From Russula earlei (taxonomy: Eukaryota > Basidiomycota > Agaricomycetes > Russulales > Russulaceae): a stretch of DNA of 13,098 nt. A model generated the notes under the pieces. That model saw nothing but the letters and a program-made list of their open reading frames with translations. It did no database searches and was not told the DNA's origin. The position numbers were made by a program, and so were the translations under genes. This document shows, piece by piece, positions 6,913-13,098 of this stretch (within the stretch, counting starts at the first letter, position 1; each line of letters begins with the position of its first letter). The stretch covers positions 1-13,098 of the forward strand of contig JAGFNK010001203.1 in the NCBI GenBank assembly GCA_025769875.1. Direction: 5' to 3'.

Positions 6913-7944
6913 ATGCGGTTAATAAAAATTTTACTTACTCTTTGTTGTTATTCACTGAATGTCAATGCACAACAAGCTACTATTACGATATTAGATTCAT
7001 CTCATAAAGCTAGTTTGCGTGGGTTAAGCGTGGTGGATGACAACGTGCTTTGGGTAAGTGGCAGCAGTGGAAGTGTAGCCAGGAGCATGGATGGAGGGAA
7101 AACATTTGAATGGATAACAGTGCCTGGTTATGAGAAAAGAGATTTCCGGGATATTGAGGCGTTTGATGCCAATACAGCCATCATTATGGGGATAGCAGAA
7201 CCTGCTGTTATCTTAAAAACAAAAGATGGAGGCAAGAGCTGGTACAAGGTTTTTGAAGATAGTACCAAGGGGATGTTCCTGGATGCAATGAGTTTTGACA
7301 GGGAAAAAGGGGCAGTGGTAGGTGACCCGATTAATCATCATGCTTTTATTGCAGTGAGCGAAGACGGAGGTGAGCATTGGACCCCCATACCTGCTGATAC
7401 ATTGCAGGAAGGGGAAGCATTTTTTGCTTCCAGCGGAACCAACAATACGCTGTTCTTTTATACAGGCGAGCAGCACGCAAAGCCATTCTTTGCTTTTGCG
7501 TCTGGTGGTACTGCTTCTAATTTCTATTTTTTCGGGCCAGCCGCGCATACAGCTGATAAAAGAAAATTACCTATTATCCAGGGAAAAGAAAGTACCGGGG
7601 CTAACTCATTGGATTACAATAAAAAGAATGGCTTTGTGGTAGTAGGTGGAGACTTCGCTAATGATAAAGACACTACTTTGAATTGTGTATTATCCCATGA
7701 TATGGGTACCACATGGATACATCCCCATACACCCCCACATGGTTATCGCAGTTGCGTTATTTATATTACTAATAACCAGTTAATTACCTGCGGAACCAGT
7801 GGCGTAGATATCAGTAACGATGGGGGAATGAACTGGCAGTTGGTATCTAATCAAAGCTTCCATGTAGTACAAAAAGCCAAAAAAGGCAATGCGGTTTTTC
7901 TTGCAGGAAGCCGTGGAAAAATTGCCCGTTTGAGCGGGTATTAA
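6913..7944 (+). CDS. Secreted Asp-box (BNR/Ycf48-like) beta-propeller protein
   Basis: A 343-residue protein with a clear signal peptide (MRLIKILLTLCCYSLNVNAQQ, likely cut after NA at 19), so exported to the periplasm or beyond. It contains five Asp-box motifs of the S-x-D-x-G-x-x-W type: around 58-65 (SMDGGKTF), 103-110 (TKDGGKSW), 149-156 (SEDGGEHW), 261-268 (SHDMGTTW) and 301-308 (SNDGGMNW). These typify sialidase/Ycf48-like propellers. Relatives in Bacteroidota are often labelled oxidoreductase or glycosyl hydrolase without proof. I see no redox-cofactor motif and no sialidase catalytic set, so a binding or scaffold role is as likely as an enzyme. The gene stands alone: divergent from tcdA upstream and closed by a strong terminator downstream. 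Confidence 0.82.
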   Translation: MRLIKILLTLCCYSLNVNAQQATITILDSSHKASLRGLSVVDDNVLWVSGSSGSVARSMDGGKTFEWITVPGYEKRDFRDIEAFDANTAIIMGIAEPAVILKTKDGGKSWYKVFEDSTKGMFLDAMSFDREKGAVVGDPINHHAFIAVSEDGGEHWTPIPADTLQEGEAFFASSGTNNTLFFYTGEQHAKPFFAFASGGTASNFYFFGPAAHTADKRKLPIIQGKESTGANSLDYNKKNGFVVVGGDFANDKDTTLNCVLSHDMGTTWIHPHTPPHGYRSCVIYITNNQLITCGTSGVDISNDGGMNWQLVSNQSFHVVQKAKKGNAVFLAGSRGKIARLSGY

Positions 7945-7968
7945 AAAAAAACTTAAAAAATATTTGCC

Positions 7969-8022
7969 GCTGCATTAAACCTTCCTGACCGTGCCCAGTC
8001 ATATGACTGTTTTTTATGCAGC
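7969..8022 (+). other. Nested hairpin region after the propeller gene
   Basis: GCTGCAT (7969-7975) can pair with ATGCAGC (8016-8022), enclosing a hairpin CAGTC-ATAT-GACTG (7996-8009) that is followed by six T (8010-8015). The inner element alone resembles a weak Rho-independent terminator; the outer stem would compete with or stabilise it. No known riboswitch core is recognised. Confidence 0.5.
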
Positions 8023-8034
8023 AGGGTTAAAATT

Positions 8035-8066
8035 AGGAGGTCTTGTTTTTTCAAGACCTCCTTTTT
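8035..8066 (+). terminator. Rho-independent terminator of the propeller gene
   Basis: Perfect 11-bp stem AGGAGGTCTTG (8035-8045) with CAAGACCTCCT (8052-8062), a six-T loop and a T-tract (8062-8066). The T-tract side fits plus-strand transcription. It also overlaps the stop codon of the convergent DUF486 gene; on that strand the stem is followed only by an AT-rich stretch, so termination there would be weaker. Confidence 0.85.
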
Positions 8067-8394
8067 ATTTCTTGAAAGCGAAGTATACCGCGCCGAGGAT
8101 AAATGCAAAACTTACCAGGTATTTTAGATGAAATGGCTCCTTTAAATAGAGCACCGCAAAAACGCTAAAGATCACCAGTGTGATTACTTCCTGTATAATT
8201 TTCAACTGGAACCCATTCCACCCACTGGCAAAACCCATCCGATTAGCCGGTACGGTTAAACAATATTCGAACAGGGCTATACACCAGCTGATCAATATTG
8301 CTTTCCATAAGGGAATGCCTTTTTCTTTCAAGTGCCAATACCAGGCGAACGTCATAAAGATGTTGGAAAAAATCAACAGAATAACTGTCTTCAT
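8065..8394 (-). CDS. DMT-family (DUF486) small membrane protein
   Basis: A 109-residue integral membrane protein with four predicted transmembrane helices (about 1-19, 29-47, 64-84 and 88-107), the layout of a half-size drug/metabolite-transporter protein. The segments FMTFAWYWHLK, WCIALFEYCLTVPANRMG and LKIIQEVITLVIFSVFAVLYLKE are typical of DUF486. By analogy with small DMT proteins it may act as a dimer, but no substrate is known for this family. It is transcribed alone, convergent with the propeller gene and divergent from the YciI-like gene. A partial -7 like element (TATTTTG, minus strand, 8423-8417) lies about 23 bases before the ATG. Confidence 0.85.
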   Translation of the reverse strand: MKTVILLIFSNIFMTFAWYWHLKEKGIPLWKAILISWCIALFEYCLTVPANRMGFASGWNGFQLKIIQEVITLVIFSVFAVLYLKEPFHLKYLVSFAFILGAVYFAFKK

Positions 8395-8523
8395 GTTTTT
8401 ATCAGATTTAAAAGTGCAAAATACTGCTATAAAAATGCTACATTAGGGTAAAGTTTGCCAGTTTGCCATCTGGAATGAGATTAGCACCGTAATTGTATCA
8501 GGTAACGTATAATTATACAGCGT

Positions 8524-8814
8524 ATGAAGAAGTTTGTGGCAATTATCCGGTTTACAATGGACGAGCAGTTTATGCAACTGGTTCCCCCTCATCGCACTTA
8601 TATTAACTACCTTCTCAACAAGGGCATTATTGACAGCTATGCCGTGAGCATGGAAAGCCAGACCTGTTGGATAACACTGAATGTGAATGATAAAACAGAA
8701 GCGGATGGGTACCTTGCAAAGTCGCCTTTGTATAAATACTGGACGTATGAAATTGAGGAGCTATTCCTGTATGACAGCCAACATTATCGCCTGCCAGCCT
8801 TACAGTTAAACTAA
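8524..8814 (+). CDS. Small YciI / muconolactone-isomerase-like protein
   Basis: A 96-residue soluble protein with the beta-alpha-beta pattern of the dimeric ferredoxin-like (alpha+beta barrel) fold. A first strand, KFVAIIRF, is followed by a helix with VPPHRTYINYLLNKGIIDSY, then the strands AVSMESQTCWITLNV, a helix rich in acidic residues (DKTEADGYLAKSPLYKYW) and the final strand YEIEELFLYD. The 'PHRxYINxLLxxGxI' and 'SPLYxYxxYEIxEL' patterns are like muconolactone delta-isomerase-like and YCII proteins. Activity cannot be predicted: there is no aromatic-degradation gene nearby and the neighbours are unrelated. The ATG at 8524 starts the first strand, so the start is well placed. Downstream lies a terminator stem shared with the convergent receiver gene. 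Confidence 0.7.
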   Translation: MKKFVAIIRFTMDEQFMQLVPPHRTYINYLLNKGIIDSYAVSMESQTCWITLNVNDKTEADGYLAKSPLYKYWTYEIEELFLYDSQHYRLPALQLN

Positions 8815-8826
8815 ACTAAGAGCAAT

Positions 8827-8883
8827 AAAAAACCCGCCAGGTCTTGGAGATCAAGGAGTGATTTCTGGTGCCTGCCGGGGTTT
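8827..8883 (-). terminator. Terminator between convergent genes (stronger on minus strand)
   Basis: AAACCCGCCAGG (8830-8841) pairs with CCTGCCGGGGTTT (8871-8883) with one bulged G and one C-C mismatch. Read on the minus strand the stem ends in a run of six T (complement of 8827-8832), so it mainly ends the receiver-HATPase transcript. The 29-base loop is long. On the plus strand only TTT follows, so termination after the YciI-like gene would be weaker. Confidence 0.6.
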
Positions 8884-8909
8884 AAGAATATATAGCAATC
8901 AATTGCTCG

Positions 8910-10064
8910 CTATGCTACAGCTGCTTCGAGCTGTGCAACGTATAAGCGGTTAATCAATTCATCGTCTGAAACAGTTAGTTTAACAGCTACCGGTATCTTG
9001 ATAGTAACCAATACGCCGCAAGGTGAATTGTTGAGGAAGGATAACTCCCCTCCTATGCTTTTTACAATCAGTTCTATAATAGCTAAGCCCAAACCCGGGC
9101 CTGCATCATTACCAGGTGTGGTTCTTCTTTTTTCAAAAGGTTTGGTAAAGGCAAGCGTTTGTGCAGTAGTAGTGTTACCACAATCCGCTACCATGATAAT
9201 GCATTTGTCTTTTTCTTTTGTAAAGCCTACCACCACCGGATTACCCTTGTTGGAGAACTTAAAGGCATTGTCGAGCAATTCATTTAATAAGATCGTGAGC
9301 AGTTCTTCATTGATCGTTACTTCTACTTCTTCTTCCGATCCACAAATAAGATCCGTAGCCCTATCATATTGCAGGGCCACGGATAAAGCAGAATGGAATA
9401 GGATATTCTTTACAGGCGTTCCGTTAAACTCGAAACTGTTGCCCAATAGTTCTTTGTAATTTTCCTGCCAGTATTTTACTTTATTCAGCAGGTTCATGAG
9501 CTTTTGCGTTGCCTTTTCTATATGCTCAATGTATTCCCTTACAGCTGTTTCATCCGTTTGATTGTATTTGGCTTTTAAGAGATTCAAATAACTAACCACA
9601 TCAAACATACAGGCAAACATCTCCTGGTCGGCTACCAGTTTAAAGCCATTCTCCACACGGAGTATATCCCTTTCGAGGTGACGGTTGATCTCTTGTTTGC
9701 GTAATAAGCGGGTGCGTATCGCCCCTATGAGCTGGCTGCCTTTTACGGGCTTTAACAGATAGTCATCAGCGCCGCAATCCATGCCTGCGCGAAGCTCTTC
9801 ATAATCAATTTTGGCTGAGAGAAAAATAAAAGGAATGTCTGTGTGCCCGTCTGTCCTTAATTTCTGTAAAAAGGTAAGACCGTCCATTTCGGGCATCATG
9901 ATATCGCAAATGATCAGATCAGGTTTGTGCAGGTGAAACTGGTGGAGACCTTCCACACCATTAGCGGCTGTAAATACCGTAAAATTCTCAAATTCAAGCA
10001 GTTGGCGAAAGTTATTCAATAGATGTTTTTCATCATCTATGAGTAATAGCCTTATGGGTTCCAT
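8910..10064 (-). CDS. Receiver-HATPase hybrid signalling protein lacking an obvious phospho-acceptor His
   Basis: A 384-residue cytoplasmic protein. The receiver domain (about 4-122) is intact: Asp10, Asp11 and Glu12, phospho-acceptor Asp54 (IICDIMMPEMDG), Ser83 (FLSAK) and Lys105 (LLKPV). A helical segment follows (about 145-205), where a DHp/HisKA domain would normally carry a His-Glu/Asp pair; here it reads EMFACMFDVVSYLNLL, with no histidine at that place. The C-terminal HATPase domain (about 250-358) has an N-box NELLDNAFKFS (Asn261, Asn266), an altered G1 box DCGNTTT instead of DxGxG, an F-box (FTKPFEKR) and a good G2 box (GPGLGLAI). No DNA-binding domain is present. It starts 93 bases after the multi-PAS kinase gene ends, same strand, so it is probably that kinase's partner. 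It may act through its ATPase domain or protein contacts; this is inference. Confidence 0.88.
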   Translation of the reverse strand: MEPIRLLLIDDEKHLLNNFRQLLEFENFTVFTAANGVEGLHQFHLHKPDLIICDIMMPEMDGLTFLQKLRTDGHTDIPFIFLSAKIDYEELRAGMDCGADDYLLKPVKGSQLIGAIRTRLLRKQEINRHLERDILRVENGFKLVADQEMFACMFDVVSYLNLLKAKYNQTDETAVREYIEHIEKATQKLMNLLNKVKYWQENYKELLGNSFEFNGTPVKNILFHSALSVALQYDRATDLICGSEEEVEVTINEELLTILLNELLDNAFKFSNKGNPVVVGFTKEKDKCIIMVADCGNTTTAQTLAFTKPFEKRRTTPGNDAGPGLGLAIIELIVKSIGGELSFLNNSPCGVLVTIKIPVAVKLTVSDDELINRLYVAQLEAAVA

Positions 10065-10126
10065 AGGATGGCTTTTTGGATATAGGGATTCTGAGGATTA
10101 AGATACAACCATTTCTTTGAAACCAC

Positions 10127-10134
10127 CAAACTTA
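10127..10134 (-). promoter_or_regulatory. Candidate internal -7 element before the receiver-HATPase gene
   Basis: TAAGTTTG on the minus strand matches TAnnTTTG, 62 bases upstream of the receiver gene ATG and in the gap after the kinase stop. No TTTG is seen at the -33 distance. If used, the receiver protein could be made independently of the kinase. Confidence 0.3.
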
Positions 10135-10157
10135 ATGGATATTTTCTGCGTTATTTA

Positions 10158-12488
10158 TTAGTTAACGGTATAATTAAAGGCCAGAATAAAGGTGCATCCC
10201 TTGCCTAAAGTGCTCCTTACCGTAATGGTTGCCTGGTGCATGTTTACAAAGCGTTCCACGATAGCCAAACCGAGGCCATAGCCGCTATGCTCATCGGAGT
10301 TGCTGGCCCTGTAGAACGACTGGAAGATGTTGGGTAGTTCATTCTCCGGTATACCAATCCCCCTGTCTGTTACACTGATCGTAAAATAATCTTCTTCAAA
10401 CCGCACCTGTACTTCTACCGGTTGTTCCTGCGGTGAATATTTAACGGCATTGGAGATGATATTAGAGATGATATGCCAAAAGAGAATAGGGTCTATCTCT
10501 GCCGGGCGCGAATTGTTTATCACCGTGATTTTTATCTTTTCATCCCCATACTGCAAATGGAAATTGGTGCGGATAATCCGTTTGATGGTCTTCTCCACAT
10601 CTACCAGTTTTGGACGGAAGGGTGTTTGGTTCTCTTCCAGCCTGCCCATTACCAGGAAGCTCTTCATCATTTCAGACAAACGCTCTACCTCATCATACAC
10701 CGTATCGAACATCTCCTGTGTTCTGTCGTTCACGTCGCTATAATGCTTTTTCACATACATCTCTACCAGTTCCGTGCAGCTGATAATAGTAGCCAGTGGC
10801 GTGCGAAACTCGTGGGAGATGCTGGTGATCATGCGCGACTTCATTTCATTGAGCTCTTTCTCTTTGTTCAGGGCTTCTGCAATAGCCGCTTCTGCATGTT
10901 TCTTGGGCGTAATATCGTGCACCAATATGGTAACCCGTTTTTCACCACTGTAGATCCTTACCAGGTTTACCTTGGCCTCGAGCCATACCAACTCATCATT
11001 GACGGGGAAGCGAAACTCCAGCGACCGGGTAACCCCGGATTCCAATACGGAAGCAATGATCTCTTCTAATTCTATCCCCAGTTCCCCCTGCCAGATGTCT
11101 TTTATCTTTTTTCCTTTTATTAAATCGTGCGGACTGGGCAGCAAGGTTTCATCTTTACTCCATAAGTTCACTACCATATATTCGGTGTTCACCTCGAGGA
11201 TCATATCATCCAGGGAAGCTACGAGCGATTGCAATTCATCCTTGTTCTGTACCAGCTTATTGAGGGCATCCTGCGCATTGATACTAAACTTATTGCTTTG
11301 CAGAATAGAAACGAATAAGGGCCTGAAATAAGCGACTAATGGTATTACCTGTGGGGCCGCTGTATTCCTGCCGGTATAAGAAAAATGTGTAGTGGCCAGC
11401 ACCCCAACCAATTCGGAGTTTTGAATGAGCAGGTACAACATGAAGTCCGTTTGATCGAACAAAATATAATAGCCATTGTTTACCGGTTGGGACTCGTTGG
11501 TATTAATGGCCTGCTGTATTTCCAGGCAATAGCTGGACAAGTAGGTAAGCAGGTTATCAATGGAGTATTCTTCTGCCTGCGGCCAGGTACCTTCGCTGGC
11601 TACTACCTGCAGAAAGGGTTGTGTGCCTTTCCAGTTAAGAGACGCTACAAATGAAAAGGGAGAAATACCTTCTGTTTTAAAATAGTGCAGGCATACTTCG
11701 AACGCTTGTTTTACACTACCCGTACTGATGTATACCCATTGCGCCTGTGCAATTACCTTGAGCAGGTTTACATCCGGAACCAAATAATCCACCGTGGCTT
11801 TCTGTTGCCGGATCTCATTCACCAGTATATTAAAGTGCTTTACCTGGTGCTCCGTTATTACAACGGCTACCTGTACATTACACCAAAAATACTTGCCATT
11901 TACATCTCTTACCCTGCACCAGGTACTCTTTACCGTGTCATCACTTTTAACGAAGCTACACAACAGTTCTTTTTCTTCCGGATGCAGGAAATCCATGATA
12001 GACGTGTGTGCCGGCCATTCTGTAAAATAGCCCAATACATGCTTGAGGGAAGGCGGTATGTGAATTACCTCTCCGTCTTCGTCAACGATCACCAACAATT
12101 CATTGCTTTGCGCAATCACAGCGGCTGAAGTAACGATCTCTTCCGTTTGTTCTTCTATAATACCCCGTATACAAAGGAATTTAACAAAGGAATGTATTAC
12201 CCGGAAATCATAATGAACAATGGTTTTTGTTTTGCGGCGTGAGGATACCCTGTCTGCCGAAAATGTTTCATATAAAAAAGCTTTATCGTAACAGTTCTTC
12301 CAGAATACATAGGCTTCTGAGCCGATATCGGAGAGGTTAAAAATATTATCAAACTTGTGGATCTTCCTGCCATAGGTTTCTTCTGCGGCAATAAAAAAGG
12401 ATTTATTCCCGTAGATAAGGGCATAATTCTGGTCAATGATCCAAAAAGGCTCTGAAGCCTCTTCGAAGAAAGATAACAGGTTTTCCAT
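10158..12488 (-). CDS. Multi-PAS sensor histidine kinase
   Basis: A soluble hybrid-free sensor kinase of 776 residues from the ATG at 12488. Numbering below uses that start. A PAS domain opens the protein (about 5-115, EPFWIIDQNYALIYGNKSF), followed by a second PAS (about 120-230, ELLVIVDEDGEVI and a FWCNVQV strand). A GAF-like region (about 240-400) comes next, then a third PAS (about 420-525) ending in the linker VHDITPKKHAEAAI. HisKA has SISHEFRTPLATI (His559), and the HATPase domain has an N-box with Asn676 and Asn680 (SNIISNAVKYS), G1 DRGIGIP, F-box IFQSFYR and G2 GYGLGLAI. An upstream in-frame ATG at 12581 would add 31 hydrophobic residues. I rejected it because it lies inside an inverted repeat and upstream of a candidate promoter. 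The kinase has no receiver of its own; the next gene downstream supplies one. The signal sensed is unknown. Confidence 0.9.
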   Translation of the reverse strand: MENLLSFFEEASEPFWIIDQNYALIYGNKSFFIAAEETYGRKIHKFDNIFNLSDIGSEAYVFWKNCYDKAFLYETFSADRVSSRRKTKTIVHYDFRVIHSFVKFLCIRGIIEEQTEEIVTSAAVIAQSNELLVIVDEDGEVIHIPPSLKHVLGYFTEWPAHTSIMDFLHPEEKELLCSFVKSDDTVKSTWCRVRDVNGKYFWCNVQVAVVITEHQVKHFNILVNEIRQQKATVDYLVPDVNLLKVIAQAQWVYISTGSVKQAFEVCLHYFKTEGISPFSFVASLNWKGTQPFLQVVASEGTWPQAEEYSIDNLLTYLSSYCLEIQQAINTNESQPVNNGYYILFDQTDFMLYLLIQNSELVGVLATTHFSYTGRNTAAPQVIPLVAYFRPLFVSILQSNKFSINAQDALNKLVQNKDELQSLVASLDDMILEVNTEYMVVNLWSKDETLLPSPHDLIKGKKIKDIWQGELGIELEEIIASVLESGVTRSLEFRFPVNDELVWLEAKVNLVRIYSGEKRVTILVHDITPKKHAEAAIAEALNKEKELNEMKSRMITSISHEFRTPLATIISCTELVEMYVKKHYSDVNDRTQEMFDTVYDEVERLSEMMKSFLVMGRLEENQTPFRPKLVDVEKTIKRIIRTNFHLQYGDEKIKITVINNSRPAEIDPILFWHIISNIISNAVKYSPQEQPVEVQVRFEEDYFTISVTDRGIGIPENELPNIFQSFYRASNSDEHSGYGLGLAIVERFVNMHQATITVRSTLGKGCTFILAFNYTVN

Positions 12489-12514
12489 GACTGGGTTGTA
12501 AGGATTTGAAGTTG

Positions 12515-12546
12515 TAAGTGTAAAACTTGTTGGCCCAATCACCAAA
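12515..12546 (-). promoter_or_regulatory. Candidate promoter of the multi-PAS kinase
   Basis: On the minus strand TTTG (12546-12543), a 20-base spacer and TACACTTA (12522-12515) resemble TTTG-N19-21-TAnnTTTG, the -7 element being imperfect. Transcription would start near 12510, about 20 bases before the ATG at 12488, which supports that start. Confidence 0.35.
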
Positions 12547-12557
12547 AAAATTATGAT

Positions 12558-12598
12558 ATGGTAAATGATTGTGCTATACATCCAGCCTCATTTACCAT
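12558..12598. promoter_or_regulatory. 11-bp perfect inverted repeat between kinase and MFS genes (operator candidate)
   Basis: ATGGTAAATGA (12558-12568) and TCATTTACCAT (12588-12598) are exact inverted copies, separated by 19 bases; their centres are 30 bp apart, about three DNA turns. The right arm ends just before TTACTTTGC, a likely -7 region for the MFS gene at 12623. The element could bind a regulator of the divergent genes, or fold as a hairpin if transcribed. No local DNA-binding regulator gene is present. Confidence 0.55.
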
Positions 12599-12622
12599 TA
12601 CTTTGCAGCAACTCTACTTATT

Positions 12623-13098
12623 ATGGCTACAAATAAAAAACAGGCAGCGTTGGGTTTTATATTTATTACGCTGCTGATAGATATTATGGGCCTGGCTATT
12701 ATTATACCCATATTGCCACAGCTGATCATGGGCTTTAAACATTGTACCGTAAGCGACGCAGCCCGTTATGGCAGGTGGCTGATATTGGTATACGCTGTTA
12801 TGCAATTCCTGTGTGCGCCTATTGTTGGCAACCTGAGCGACCGGTATGGACGCCGGCCGGTACTCTTGTTTTCCTTATTGGGCTTTGGTATCGATTACCT
12901 GTTTCTTGCTTTTGCCCCGACTTTTGGCTGGCTGTTCGTGGGCAGGCTGATAGCAGGCATTACGGGAGCCAGTATCAGTACCGCGGCAGCTTATATAGCA
13001 GATATCAGTACCCCGGAAAAAAGAGCCCAGAATTTTGGAATGATAGGGGTAGCTTTTGGATTGGGATTTATTATAGGCCCAGTACTGGGTGGTAAACT
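12623..13098 (+). CDS. MFS transporter, TetA/TCR-like drug:H+ antiporter (partial, 3' end outside window)
   Basis: The first 158 codons of a 12-helix major facilitator protein, open to the window edge. The start [23 protein letters not shown] is followed by the TetA-like segment [13 protein letters not shown] in helix 1 (residues 23-35). Motif [13 protein letters not shown] (69-80), lies in the helix 2-3 loop; the helix 4 region has [23 protein letters not shown] (107-129). The antiporter motif C follows, [16 protein letters not shown] (142-157) in helix 5. This combination is typical of the TCR/Tet family MFS proteins common in Bacteroidota. Such genes are often labelled tetracycline resistance by similarity, but substrate cannot be decided from the N-terminal third, and chromosomal homologues often have other substrates. 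It is divergent from the kinase gene, with an inverted repeat and probable promoter in between. Confidence 0.88.
   Translation, partial: MATNKKQAALGFIFITLLIDIMGLAIIIPILPQLIMGFKHCTVSDAARYGRWLILVYAVMQFLCAPIVGNLSDRYGRRPVLLFSLLGFGIDYLFLAFAPTFGWLFVGRLIAGITGASISTAAAYIADISTPEKRAQNFGMIGVAFGLGFIIGPVLGGK

Noticed and set aside
10473..11069. Plus-strand open frame of 198 codons
   Set aside because: It is antisense to the kinase, whose domains are clearly conserved; the translation has no recognisable domain and low complexity typical of a shadow frame.
12486..12581. Longer kinase start giving a hydrophobic N-terminal segment ([12 protein letters not shown]...)
   Set aside because: The extension lies upstream of a plausible promoter and begins inside the inverted repeat; the family-like start at MENLLSFFEEA is preferred. 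A GAGG before the upstream ATG is the only support for it.
12742..13095. Alternative frame of 117 codons at the right edge
   Set aside because: It is an out-of-frame reading of the MFS gene, which has intact motifs A and C from the ATG at 12623.

Overview
The window looks like chromosomal DNA of a Bacteroidota bacterium, most likely in or near the Chitinophagaceae. The reasons are the ParE/ParC sequences, Bacteroidota-type TAnnTTTG promoter elements without clear Shine-Dalgarno sites, a stand-alone four-helix-bundle (bIVP/S23-type) gene, DUF1835 and DUF486 proteins, and PAS-rich sensor kinases. It holds 12 protein genes and no rRNA, tRNA or CRISPR array that I can see. No gene-free stretch exceeds 300 bases.

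Region 1 (1-5336, all minus strand) is a topoisomerase IV cluster read as parE, a DUF1835 protein, a YaeR-like VOC/glyoxalase-fold protein, a bIVP four-helix-bundle protein and parC. The DUF1835 and VOC genes overlap by one base. The bIVP gene sits between AT-rich inverted repeats, like a small inserted cassette. parC is cut by the window edge and carries an apparent one-base deletion near 275.

Region 2 (about 5337-8067) holds ykgJ (plus), a zinc/iron-cluster-type cysteine protein, convergent with tcdA (minus), the tRNA t6A cyclising enzyme. Three copies of a CTCGCGGAAA-type repeat lie where the two genes meet; the outer copies encode the C-termini and stop codons of both proteins. A secreted Asp-box (BNR/Ycf48-like) beta-propeller gene follows, then a structured 3' region with a strong terminator hairpin.

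Region 3 (8065-8814) has a small DUF486 membrane protein (minus) and, divergently, a small YciI/muconolactone-isomerase-like protein (plus).

Region 4 (8815-12600) is a two-gene signalling unit on the minus strand. A soluble multi-PAS histidine kinase is followed by a protein joining a receiver domain to a HATPase domain; its dimerisation helix lacks the usual phospho-accepting histidine, and it has no DNA-binding domain. Region 5 (12623 to the end) is the start of a TetA-like MFS efflux transporter, divergent from the kinase, with an 11-bp perfect inverted repeat between them.

No clearly new multi-gene system was found. The points most worth following are the repeat-bracketed bIVP cassette inside the topoisomerase cluster, the repeat family supplying C-termini to convergent genes, and the kinase/receiver-ATPase pair.
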